Virus record (IMG/VR): IMGVR_UViG_3300046747_000663
Coordinates: 1 to 29,685 of that record
Source of the DNA: a virus
Strand: one strand, 5' to 3'
DNA length: 29,685 nt
A program made the translations under genes and the position numbers. The notes below the pieces were generated by a model, which was given only the letters and a program-made list of their open reading frames with translations, made no database searches and was not told the origin of the DNA. Of the stretch, positions 1 to 6,105 are shown in pieces (positions within the stretch are counted from its first letter, which is position 1; each line of letters opens with the position of its first letter).

Positions 1-99
1 ATCCCTGATTCTGTTTCTCTCCTCCCTCACTCGGAATGAGAATCGGTTGTTCTTCGGAGACTCAGCGTTTCACCGCGAGGGATCAGGATACGCCGTGCC

Positions 100-124
100 C
101 GGGGTTCGACTCCCCGGCGCTCCA
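100..124 (+). ncRNA. tRNA- or tmRNA-like 3' end (T-arm plus acceptor strand), 5' part not found
   Basis: A perfect five-pair T-stem (100-104 with 112-116) encloses the loop TTCGACT, followed by a 7-nt acceptor strand GCGCTCC and discriminator A at 124. No 5' acceptor partner (GGAGCGC-like), D-arm or anticodon arm that fits could be found in the 99 bases upstream; the best candidate at 56-62 pairs in only four or five positions. Either this is the remnant of a decayed tRNA, or it is the 3' end of a longer RNA such as a tmRNA whose 5' end lies left of the window. The T at acceptor position 70 and the GGTTCGACTCC signature would suit a tmRNA, but are also seen in tRNAs. A terminator-like hairpin follows directly at 127. 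Confidence 0.35.
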
Positions 125-126
125 CT

Positions 127-196
127 GGGTGGCATGCTTGGCGGGGGTACTTCTCTTGAAAAGACCAACCTCGCCGCTCGTTTGGCCACCCTTTTT
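127..196 (+). terminator. extended hairpin with T-run, terminator-like
   Basis: GGGTGGC at 127-133 pairs exactly with GCCACCC at 185-191. An inner helix GGCGGGG (140-146) pairs with CCTCGCC (169-175), and a small terminal hairpin TCTT/AAGA (154-164) caps it. The outer stem is followed by five T residues (192-196). The long rod is larger than a typical intrinsic terminator, so it could instead be a processing structure in front of tRNA-Tyr, which begins at 197. It lies directly after the tRNA-like 3' end at 124, as expected if it ends that transcript. Confidence 0.45.
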
Positions 197-282
197 GCCG
201 ATGTAGTCCCGTAGTAGGGCGGGGCCTGACTGTAAATCAGCTGTCCTTCGGGGCCCCCCAGGTGCAACTCCTGGCAGCGGCA
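197..282 (+). tRNA. tRNA-Tyr (anticodon GTA), atypical
   Basis: An 86-nt class II tRNA reading tyrosine codons TAC and TAT. The acceptor GCCGATG pairs with CAGCGGC except for one A·G mismatch (201/279). The anticodon loop CTGTAAA (230-236) places GTA at 232-234 with T33 and A37. The long variable arm is a GTCC/GGGC hairpin capped by a TTCG tetraloop (243-254), which fits bacterial Tyr tRNA. The T-stem CCAGG/CCTGG is perfect, but the T-loop reads TGCAACT, with G where T55 (normally pseudouridine) is expected. The 27-43 pair is C·C. CCA is not encoded. These defects leave open whether it is fully functional. Confidence 0.85.
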
Positions 283-403
283 CTCCGGCGCATGACGAAA
301 GAGATACTGCGCTGCCACCGGGGCTCCGGGCGCCCGCAAAGTCGCCCGGTTCCTCTAGCGTCCCGCAAGGGATACCTCTTTCACCTTTGGCGCCGGTTAC
401 TTT
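283..403 (+). other. spacer between tRNA-Tyr and tRNA-Glu with small hairpins
   Basis: No gene is apparent. Two small inverted repeats are visible: GCGCA/TGCGC (288-292 with 308-312) and TCCC-GCAA-GGGA (361-372), the latter a GNRA-capped hairpin. They may be tRNA processing structures. No T-arm signature was found on either strand, so a further tRNA is unlikely. Confidence 0.3.
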
Positions 404-477
404 GCCCCCGTCTTCTAGAGGCCAAGGATGCCGGACTTTCAATCCGGTCACGGTGGGTTCGAATCCCCCTGGGGGCG
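404..477 (+). tRNA. tRNA-Glu (anticodon TTC)
   Basis: A 74-nt cloverleaf. The acceptor GCCCCCG pairs with TGGGGGC (470-476) and is followed by discriminator G, as is usual for Glu. The anticodon stem CCGGA/TCCGG encloses CTTTCAA (436-442), giving anticodon TTC at 438-440 for GAA/GAG codons. The T-loop is TTCGAAT; the T-stem has one T·C mismatch. CCA is not encoded. The gene lies in the same orientation as the other tRNAs, so the cluster is probably co-transcribed. Confidence 0.95.
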
Positions 478-498
478 CCGCCATCGTAGAGTGATCGC

Positions 499-648
499 AT
501 GCACCTCGCCCATTCGAGCAGCGCCGCGTTTGCCCTTCTTTGCCTCGCTGTGGCGTTCCTCGCCGTTGGGCAGGCCCCACGTTCGTGGTCGAGCATCGTT
601 GCGCTTGTGCTCGCCGTGCTCGTGCTCGTGCTCGTCTTCCTTCTCTGA
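499..648 (+). CDS. 49-residue membrane protein between tRNA genes
   Basis: An ATG at 499 opens a 49-codon frame that stops with TGA exactly one base before tRNA-Gln at 649. The predicted product is almost entirely hydrophobic. A first segment spans about residues 9-24 (AAFALLCLAVAFLAVG), a short polar turn with Arg follows at 25-30, and a second segment runs to the C-terminus (VALVLAVLVLVLVFLL). This is a two-helix hairpin topology like some small holins, antiholins or stress-type phage membrane peptides, but no family is recognised. The second helix is encoded by a short GTGCTC-type tandem repeat. The Shine-Dalgarno is weak (TAGAG, about 9 nt upstream). It could be non-coding spacer with chance hydrophobicity. 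Confidence 0.4.
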   Translation: MHLAHSSSAAFALLCLAVAFLAVGQAPRSWSSIVALVLAVLVLVLVFLL

Positions 649-719
649 TCTCGGGTCGTCTAGCGGTAGGACATCCGGCTTTGATCCGGCGAAGTGGGGT
701 TCGAGTCCCTGCCCGAGAA
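649..719 (+). tRNA. tRNA-Gln (anticodon TTG)
   Basis: A 71-nt cloverleaf. The acceptor TCTCGGG pairs perfectly with CCCGAGA (712-718), with discriminator A. The anticodon loop CTTTGAT (679-685) gives TTG at 681-683, reading CAA (and possibly CAG by wobble). The T-loop is TTCGAGT with a G·T-containing stem. The top pair of the anticodon stem is a T·C mismatch. CCA is not encoded. It starts right after the stop codon of the small membrane ORF and lies 4 nt before the second Gln tRNA. Confidence 0.95.
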
Positions 720-723
720 CTGA

Positions 724-795
724 TCCGGGATCGTCTAGTTGGCAGGACGACAGATTCTGAATCTGTGAACGAGGGTTCGAATCCTTCTCCCGGAA
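724..795 (+). tRNA. tRNA-Gln (anticodon CTG)
   Basis: A 72-nt cloverleaf. The acceptor TCCGGGA pairs perfectly with TCCCGGA (788-794), with discriminator A. The anticodon stem ACAGA/TCTGT is perfect and the loop TTCTGAA gives CTG at 757-759 for CAG codons. The T-loop is TTCGAAT. With the neighbouring TTG tRNA it forms a Gln isoacceptor pair covering both Gln codons. It is the last gene of the RNA block and is followed at once by a terminator. Confidence 0.95.
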
Positions 796-797
796 CT

Positions 798-825
798 GGC
801 CCGAGGCTCACGCCCCGGGCCTTTT
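798..825 (+). terminator. rho-independent terminator of the tRNA block
   Basis: GGCCCG (798-803) pairs with CGGGCC (816-821) and is followed by TTTT (822-825), three bases after the last tRNA. The T-run exists only in the plus direction, so it should end tRNA transcription and not the converging lysin transcript. Confidence 0.75.
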
Positions 826-831
826 CGCGTT

Positions 832-1383
832 TCAGATCGGAAGTACGCGGCCGGTCCACTCCTCCCAGGGCCGCAGCTTGGCCCAGCGCTCTGCGCGGTG
901 GACGCGGCTCCTTGAACGCCACCAGTCGCCCTCACAACGGCCGTCGGTGTACCAGCTGACCCGGTCGTCGAAGGGGAACTTGGCGCACGCCTGGAAGCTC
1001 GTTCTGAGCATCCCCAAGGCATGCCGCGTGGCTTGCTCCCACGAGTCGCAAACGCGCTCCCGAGCCTTCGGGTGCTCGTGCTGATAGGGGCCTAAGGCGC
1101 CCCCCATCCCCGGCTTCTCGCAATTCATGATCTCCGCCCGGAACACGCTCTCGAAGGAGGCGACCGAGGCGAGCAACACGGCAGTGAATGTCCTGTTTAC
1201 GATGGGTTCCTCGTCAGGATCGAGGGCCACGGAGGCGATCACGTGTGCAAACTCGGCGTAGCGCTCTTCTGTCACGGCCGTGGGATCTCTCCAGTGATCC
1301 GCGGGCGGAACGGCCCACACCATGAAGGCGAAGACGTAGCTCTTGAGGGAGTAGATCATGAATCCGCGAGTACCGTGATCCAT
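832..1383 (-). CDS. lysozyme/lytic transglycosylase-like endolysin
   Basis: A 183-residue protein probably cleaving peptidoglycan glycan strands at lysis. A lysozyme-like (SLT/goose-type) core is suggested by the catalytic-type segment SFESVFR with Glu78, then GGALGPYQ at about 94-101, which resembles the family G-x-x-GPfQ motif, and a late WYTDGRC...SRSR-x-x-RAERW stretch resembling the terminal Y-x-G-x-C...S-x-x-R-x-x-A motif. Residues 9-30 (from the second Met) contain a hydrophobic stretch, SYVFAFMVWAV, that could be a signal or anchor. The start at 1383 has a weak AAGAG nearby; Met9 at 1359 is an alternative. The gene is divergent from the winged-helix gene at 1450 and separated from the holin candidate by about 1 kb. 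The fold assignment is inferred from motifs only. Confidence 0.75.
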   Translation of the reverse strand: MDHGTRGFMIYSLKSYVFAFMVWAVPPADHWRDPTAVTEERYAEFAHVIASVALDPDEEPIVNRTFTAVLLASVASFESVFRAEIMNCEKPGMGGALGPYQHEHPKARERVCDSWEQATRHALGMLRTSFQACAKFPFDDRVSWYTDGRCEGDWWRSRSRVHRAERWAKLRPWEEWTGRVLPI

Positions 1384-1388
1384 GGCTC

Positions 1389-1421
1389 TTGCAAAGCTGA
1401 CGATCGATCCATACAGATGGA
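1389..1421 (+). promoter_or_regulatory. candidate promoter with overlapping inverted repeat
   Basis: The 66-bp gap between divergent genes holds TTGCAA (1389-1394), a 17-nt spacer and TACAGA (1412-1417), a fair sigma-70-type match directed at the gene starting at 1450. An inverted repeat TCCAT-ACAG-ATGGA (1408-1421) covers the proposed -10 hexamer and would suit an operator. No equally good promoter for the leftward lysin gene was seen. This is prediction by eye. Confidence 0.35.
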
Positions 1422-1449
1422 CATCGGGTCATCAGAAAGTTGTTACGCC

Positions 1450-1842
1450 ATGGAAGCCACTGTTTCGCTCCCCCAGAATCTCATCTCCGCCGCCGTTCGC
1501 ACGGAGGTCACCAAGGTTCTCGCTGACCTCGTGAAGGGCCTGAAGGCGTGTGACGCTCCTGCGCCGGCTCCTGTCCCCGTGGCGGCTCGCCGCAATGGGG
1601 CCAAGAAGCTGGGTCGCAAGAAGACCCCGACTGCCGCGCCCGTCGTCACGGCGGACGAGTCTGCGGACCTTCCGATCCGGGAGCGCGTCTACCTCGCCAT
1701 GAAGGCGTCGCCGAACGCTTCGGCGGACGACGTTTCCGCCAAGCTCGGCCTTGCGAAAACGCAGGTGAACGCGGCCATCGCCCAGCTCTTGAAGGGTGAT
1801 CGCCTGGCCCGTGTTAGCCGCGGCCAATACAAGGCAAACTGA
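1450..1842 (+). CDS. winged-helix DNA-binding protein (putative regulator)
   Basis: A 130-residue protein. Residues 1-33 are helical, 35-72 are a basic, Ala/Pro/Lys-rich linker, and 75-130 look like a winged helix: a helix IRERVYLAMKA, a turn, SADDVSAKLGL, a recognition-type helix at about 102-117, and a wing-like RLARVSRGQYKAN end. Such domains bind DNA, so a transcriptional or nucleoid role is likely but the target is unknown. The ATG at 1450 is preferred because an upstream in-frame extension would run through the divergent lysin gene and the intergenic promoter. It forms a two-gene plus-strand unit with the next gene, 5 nt downstream. Family membership is inferred from pattern only. Confidence 0.75.
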   Translation: MEATVSLPQNLISAAVRTEVTKVLADLVKGLKACDAPAPAPVPVAARRNGAKKLGRKKTPTAAPVVTADESADLPIRERVYLAMKASPNASADDVSAKLGLAKTQVNAAIAQLLKGDRLARVSRGQYKAN

Positions 1843-1847
1843 GGGGC

Positions 1848-2246
1848 ATGACGAAGAAGAAAGTCGAAGACTTGCTGTCGGAGCGTGCGGACAACACCGA
1901 TCCTCCGCTTGGAGGAGATGGCTCGCCGGACCCGCCTTTCGGGGAGGAGCTGCCTCCCCCGACCGTCACCGATCCCGACGACGGAACCGCTCTCATCCTC
2001 GTCGACAGCGTCCAGCGAAAGCAGGTCGCCTACGGCACGATCGTCCAGCTTTACCCGAAGCTGTTCCGGGTGTGCGAAGTTGTCGGAAACAGCGTTTCCC
2101 TCACGAAGGAGCCGCCTGTCGACGACAAGAAGCCGGTGCCGTTCACGTATCACGAGCTTCGGTACGAACTCGGGTTGCGCGACGGTGTGGCGTTTCCTCC
2201 CCTGAGGATCGTTCCGCCGCCGCCTATCCCCGACGAACCTGCGTGA
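1848..2246 (+). CDS. hypothetical protein, acidic proline-rich
   Basis: A 132-residue protein of no recognised family. The N-terminal 45 residues are acidic and rich in Pro and Gly, so probably disordered. A folded beta-rich centre (about 48-100; TALILVDSVQRKQVAYGTI and following) may be a small barrel, and the C-terminus is Pro-rich (IVPPPPIPDEPA). The start is well supported by GAGG five bases before the ATG, overlapping the end of the preceding gene's stop region, so the two are probably translated from one message. It ends just before a hairpin and converges on the minus-strand lipoprotein gene. Confidence 0.75.
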   Translation: MTKKKVEDLLSERADNTDPPLGGDGSPDPPFGEELPPPTVTDPDDGTALILVDSVQRKQVAYGTIVQLYPKLFRVCEVVGNSVSLTKEPPVDDKKPVPFTYHELRYELGLRDGVAFPPLRIVPPPPIPDEPA

Positions 2247-2247
2247 A

Positions 2248-2269
2248 CCCCCACGAGAGGCCGTGGGGG
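2248..2269. terminator. GC-rich hairpin between convergent genes
   Basis: CCCCCAC (2248-2254) pairs with GTGGGGG (2263-2269) around an 8-nt loop. It sits two bases after the stop of the plus-strand gene and 8 bases from the stop of the minus-strand lipoprotein gene. There is no T-run on either side, so it may act as a weak bidirectional terminator or as an RNA 3'-end stabiliser. Confidence 0.45.
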
Positions 2270-2276
2270 GCCCGCC

Positions 2277-2501
2277 TCACGGCTTCTTGTACCTGTCTTT
2301 CACGTCTTCGATGCAGTCCCGAACCTGCAGCGCGCCGGAGTGCTTGAAGCAGGCGGCCATCTCCGCCCTGTAGCCCACGGGGCGCTCAGGATCACGGTTT
2401 CCGTGACAGCCTGCCAATGTCACGCAGGGTAGGCAGATCATTGCTGCCGCGCATGTCACTCGGACGGATTGAGCCGGAATCACGCTCTTCACGTTCTTCA
2501 T
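2277..2501 (-). CDS. small lipoprotein, candidate outer-membrane spanin
   Basis: A 74-residue product with a short basic N-terminus, a hydrophobic core and a lipobox VTLAGC, so Cys32 would be lipidated and a 43-residue mature lipoprotein exported. Rz1-type o-spanins are short lipoproteins overlapping or lying next to other lysis genes, and this one overlaps the 3' end of the holin candidate out of frame (2392-2501). The start is fixed by a strong AAGGAG about 8 nt before the ATG at 2501; longer readings of this frame upstream have no such support. The mature part lacks the strong Pro-richness of classical Rz1 and no i-spanin is obvious, so the spanin role is inferred from context. Confidence 0.65.
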   Translation of the reverse strand: MKNVKSVIPAQSVRVTCAAAMICLPCVTLAGCHGNRDPERPVGYRAEMAACFKHSGALQVRDCIEDVKDRYKKP

Positions 2502-2937
2502 CTTCTCGCTCCTTCTTGGTGACCCGGTGCTCCCGGTAACTGAAGACCGCCACGACCGCGAGGAGAGCCGCGACGGTCGGGGCGACGAATGCGGCGTCGA
2601 GCACCTTGGCCGCGATGAGGCCACCCACGAGCACGATAACGGAGATCCCCACGCCCCAAGCGGCAAGGTGGCCGTTGCCGCGCTGGTTGACGCGAAGGAT
2701 GCGCCGTAGCTCACGCTTCCGATTCTGCCGTTCGAGTTCGAAGAGGGCTCGGTTTTCCTGCCGCAGGTCCACGACCGTGGCGAAGATCAGATCCCTCGTT
2801 TCTGAGTACTCATCACTAACACGTGAGTTCTTGGTCCCGAGTTCGCGCACCTGAGCTTGCAGCTCGATCACACGGTTCCCGAGGGAGCGCATTGCGCCCT
2901 CGAGAGCCATGATGCGGCGAATCGTTTCCTCGTCCAT
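2392..2937 (-). CDS. two-TM membrane protein with coiled coil, candidate holin
   Basis: A 181-residue protein. Residues 1-80 are charged and helical with heptad-like spacing (coiled coil). Two transmembrane helices follow at about 91-111 (LAAWGVGISVIVLVGGLIAA) and 116-133 (AFVAPTVAALLAVVAVFSY), then a highly charged tail (KKEREDEEREERD and on). Two helices with a charged C-terminus suit a class II-type holin with both ends in the cytoplasm, but the long N-terminal coiled coil is unusual; an i-spanin-like partner for the overlapping lipoprotein is a weaker alternative. The ATG overlaps the TAA of the fibre gene (TAATG), implying translational coupling at the end of the virion operon. Confidence 0.7.
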   Translation of the reverse strand: MDEETIRRIMALEGAMRSLGNRVIELQAQVRELGTKNSRVSDEYSETRDLIFATVVDLRQENRALFELERQNRKRELRRILRVNQRGNGHLAAWGVGISVIVLVGGLIAAKVLDAAFVAPTVAALLAVVAVFSYREHRVTKKEREDEEREERDSGSIRPSDMRGSNDLPTLRDIGRLSRKP

Positions 2938-5900
2938 TACGGCGTTCCGTACCGCGAGCGACAGTAGTTTTTCCAGCAGATGAGGTCTTGAGCGCTCCAC
3001 GAGAGATAGCTCGTGACCACCTCGGCGATCTGGCCGTCGAGCAGGAACGGCGATACGAGCGTATTCATCCCGCCGAGGGAGAAGATCTGAGCACCAAAGA
3101 TCGTGGACACATACGCCGCGGGCGTCCCCGCAACGCCGTTGATCGAGAGCCCGACGCTGAGCCCAGCGATCGAGATCACACACTGCGACGTTTGCCCAGG
3201 TGCGATATTCGTATTTGTGGCGGTTCGATAGCTGCCGTCGTTCACGAAGGCCTGCGCCTGGGGCGTATTGCGCAAGCTGAAACCAACGTTCGAACCGCCG
3301 CCGCCCATCACCACCTGATTTTGCGTCGGCGTCGCGCTCGACCCGGTAATCGTGTCAGGCCTGAAAACAACAGCGAGCTGGCACTGGATCGGGGAGACCG
3401 TTGAGTCAAAAAGAATATTGTTGAGCTGAGGCCCCGACATCGCATCATCGGCGCCGTCGAAATTGAGCGACGGTTTCCCGTTGAAGTTCGGATCGCTCGC
3501 GATGAGCAGCGGCTGCTTCGAAGCCGTTGCCTGGAGCACGTTCTGTCCGCGACCGGTTCTGTCGTTCATCTGCTGGACGCCAGAACCCGTTCCCATCACC
3601 ACGTCATCGGCGCGGAGCCACATGCTGATGCCTGCAATCGACGCGGGGGACCACGGGGTGAGCGTGAGTTCCAAGCCGTTCGAAACGAACGCGCCGTCGT
3701 GCACCGTGATCACGGGACCGGGAAGAACGTCCAGCGCCTGGACCGGGATCACGGCCTCGATGTACCCGGCATCGTGGAAGATGGTCGTGCAGGGCGTGGA
3801 GTTCCAGTAGGCCACGCTCGACGCGGTAAAGCCGGTGCCATTGAGCTGCGCGGTGAGCTGGGCCCCGAACTGGTACGTAGTGATCGGCGTGATCGAATAC
3901 AGGTTCGGTCCAGGCACGTCGGTGTACGGCAGGATCGAAATCCCTCTCGGGCCCGAGATGCCACCAACGTCTGCGACCGTGATCGCTCGCCCGCCGACGA
4001 GCAGCGTCTGCGCCTGCGGCATGCGCGCCTGGAGGTGGCCCGCCGTGAGGTATGTCGTCGCGAGCGGCGTATCTACGACGTTGACAATCGAACCTGCCGT
4101 GAACGAATTGCCGGTGTCGTAAACGTCGAAGACGAACGGGAGATCGAGCTGCGTCACCGAGATCGGGGAGACGCTCGTGATCGTCGGCGCCGTTCCGGGG
4201 ACCGCGAACGGAAGCCCGTACTTGTAGCTCAACATATTGTCCAAGATCGCCTTGAACGTGTAGTTGAGGTCTGCGTTGCAGATAATGACCTCCGCAACGT
4301 CGCCCTTCATCGTGCCGCCCATGATGAACGCCACTGGCGCAAACGCGGCCGGCAGCCCGTGGGCTACGGAGAATTCCGTGTTTCGGTTCACACGGTTGTA
4401 GATGTTCGCCGTATCTTTCCTCGCTCGCAAAGCGAACGGGACACCACCCGACCAATTGTACGGAGCGCTAAGGATGTTCGCAGCGCCCGAATCGTCACGG
4501 ATGGTTAGGGATGGGCCCGACGACGCGAACCCTGCGGTATGGATGTATCCATTCGTTTCACCGAGAACGGTGGCGTTGTTGATGTTTCCAGAGGCAACGA
4601 CCCAGATATTGTATGCGAGCTTATTTATTACGCCCGCGGCGCCGATCGTGAGCCACGTGATCCCTCCAAGCGTATCGGCTCGGACGTTGTCGAAGCGGGC
4701 CACGGGCCGGCCGTTGAGCCCTGAGGCCACAATCAGCGGACGCTTCCCTGGCGTCGCTTGCGTCAGGTTCCGGCTGCCGCCGCTCATGTCAGTCCACGTA
4801 AGCGCACGGCCCGAACCATCGTCGACCAGGCTCGTCCCATCGAGCCAGAGACGCATCGCAGAACCGATCTTTGCCGGGGTCCATGGCGACACAACGAACG
4901 GGATCGCGTTTGTCGAGATGCCAGAGATGTTGTCGCGCACGCGTACCATCGTCGTCCCCGGGACCGCGCACGCGGCACTGGTGACGTGGGCGACCAGCGT
5001 CTGCGCGTCGATGAACGTGGTGGGCTGCGGAACGTCGTTGTACGTGACGGTGAAGTTGGCATCGACTTGATCGAGCTGCACCTTCACGTCAAAACCATCG
5101 AAGTATTGAACCACTTCGGTGATGTCGAGCGTGATGAGGACCGGCTGCAGGACGAACGAGAACGAGAGCGGACCGGAGAGCCCACCGCCGCCTCCGCCCG
5201 TCGGATTCCGAACACGGACCTCTTTCGTTCCGGGGACCGACGAGATCTCTTCCGGGAACGCAAACGTGATCGTAGAACCGGACGTCGTGTTCGAGGGGAC
5301 CGTGACCCCGTCCACTTCCACGGTGCTGGCGGCGTAGAACGTGGTGGGCGAGGCTTGCCCGTTGATCGTGATCGTCCCCGACGGGCGGCCGGCGTAGAGG
5401 TACGTCGGGTTGATCGTCGTGACGACCGGGGCGCGGTACCGGACTTGGAGAAGCCGCTGAACCGTCGTCCCGCCACCGGGGGGCGGGTTGGTGATCGTCA
5501 CCTGGTAGTCGCCAATGGTGCCCGATACCGAGGGCGGGATCGTCACGGTCCCAGACGTGGGCGACACGTATGCGAACCCGACGTTCACGCCGTTCATCGC
5601 AGCCGTGGTCTGCGGGGTGTAATACCCCGTGCCGGTGGCCGTGAGGGTCGCCGGAACCTGCCCGAAGAACGCCACCGTGACAGAGATCGTCGCGAGCGTC
5701 GGAAGCGGGAACTCCACGCCGAAGAAGACGACGTTCGAGAAGCGGAGAGCCGGCGCCGCGAGATCCTTCACCTGAATGGTGATAATCCCGGGCGTCGTGA
5801 GCATCGACGCGGGGATCGTTACGTCGATCCGCCCTGGGTTGACGAGCGTGTAGTTTCCAGCGGTGACGGCCACGCCGTTGAGGTACGGCTGGGTGTTGGC

Positions 5901-6077
5901 GTTGAACGCGTTGACGCCACCGGCAAGGATCTGGATAACAGTCAGCGGACTCCCGACGAAGACGCTGCTCGGGACAACATAAATAATGTTGTAGAAGTAA
6001 CCGCCCGCTCCACTGAGCGAGAGGTTGTGCCCAAAGACCGCCGTTTCGCGGCCCTTGGAAAGGCTTCTCATCCGCAT
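2937..6077 (-). CDS. tail fibre / receptor-binding protein with TIG-like and LamG-like domains
   Basis: A 1046-residue, almost all-beta protein likely to be the receptor-binding fibre. Residues ~35-395 hold about four Ig-like (IPT/TIG-type) repeats, each with a P-x-x-x-x-I-x-P-type start and ending in a VRVR(N/D)-like strand. At ~399-620 is a concanavalin-like (LamG/jellyroll) module that begins WTPAKIGSAMRLWLDG and ends near LSYKYGLP. Two more TIG-like repeats follow (~627-800). A second jellyroll at ~809-1046 begins WSPASIAGISMWLRADD and ends with SRYGTP. The repeated layout shows internal duplication. LamG-type domains commonly bind carbohydrate, so a surface glycan receptor is plausible. 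The SD AAGGAG lies about 10 nt before the ATG at 6077. Confidence 0.8.
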   Translation of the reverse strand: MRMRSLSKGRETAVFGHNLSLSGAGGYFYNIIYVVPSSVFVGSPLTVIQILAGGVNAFNANTQPYLNGVAVTAGNYTLVNPGRIDVTIPASMLTTPGIITIQVKDLAAPALRFSNVVFFGVEFPLPTLATISVTVAFFGQVPATLTATGTGYYTPQTTAAMNGVNVGFAYVSPTSGTVTIPPSVSGTIGDYQVTITNPPPGGGTTVQRLLQVRYRAPVVTTINPTYLYAGRPSGTITINGQASPTTFYAASTVEVDGVTVPSNTTSGSTITFAFPEEISSVPGTKEVRVRNPTGGGGGGLSGPLSFSFVLQPVLITLDITEVVQYFDGFDVKVQLDQVDANFTVTYNDVPQPTTFIDAQTLVAHVTSAACAVPGTTMVRVRDNISGISTNAIPFVVSPWTPAKIGSAMRLWLDGTSLVDDGSGRALTWTDMSGGSRNLTQATPGKRPLIVASGLNGRPVARFDNVRADTLGGITWLTIGAAGVINKLAYNIWVVASGNINNATVLGETNGYIHTAGFASSGPSLTIRDDSGAANILSAPYNWSGGVPFALRARKDTANIYNRVNRNTEFSVAHGLPAAFAPVAFIMGGTMKGDVAEVIICNADLNYTFKAILDNMLSYKYGLPFAVPGTAPTITSVSPISVTQLDLPFVFDVYDTGNSFTAGSIVNVVDTPLATTYLTAGHLQARMPQAQTLLVGGRAITVADVGGISGPRGISILPYTDVPGPNLYSITPITTYQFGAQLTAQLNGTGFTASSVAYWNSTPCTTIFHDAGYIEAVIPVQALDVLPGPVITVHDGAFVSNGLELTLTPWSPASIAGISMWLRADDVVMGTGSGVQQMNDRTGRGQNVLQATASKQPLLIASDPNFNGKPSLNFDGADDAMSGPQLNNILFDSTVSPIQCQLAVVFRPDTITGSSATPTQNQVVMGGGGSNVGFSLRNTPQAQAFVNDGSYRTATNTNIAPGQTSQCVISIAGLSVGLSINGVAGTPAAYVSTIFGAQIFSLGGMNTLVSPFLLDGQIAEVVTSYLSWSAQDLICWKNYCRSRYGTP

Positions 6078-6105
6078 AGTCGGTCCCTCTCCTTTGCCGG
6101 GGGGC

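Noticed and set aside
197-795. tRNA cluster as a prophage attachment site
   Set aside because: No integrase or duplicated tRNA 3' end is seen; the tRNAs look like ordinary phage-encoded genes.
798-821. Same hairpin as terminator for the leftward lysin transcript
   Set aside because: There is no T-run after the stem in the minus direction.
1243-1449. 69-codon upstream extension of the winged-helix gene
   Set aside because: It would run through the divergent lysin gene and the intergenic promoter; the ATG at 1450 is better.
2502-2714. Longer reading of the lipoprotein frame
   Set aside because: Adds Ser/Arg-rich shadow sequence of the holin candidate and would bury the signal peptide; the strong SD is at the shorter start.
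2938-3183. Upstream extension of the holin candidate
   Set aside because: Lies in the fibre gene; the ATG at 2937 overlaps the fibre stop codon as TAATG, the expected coupled start.
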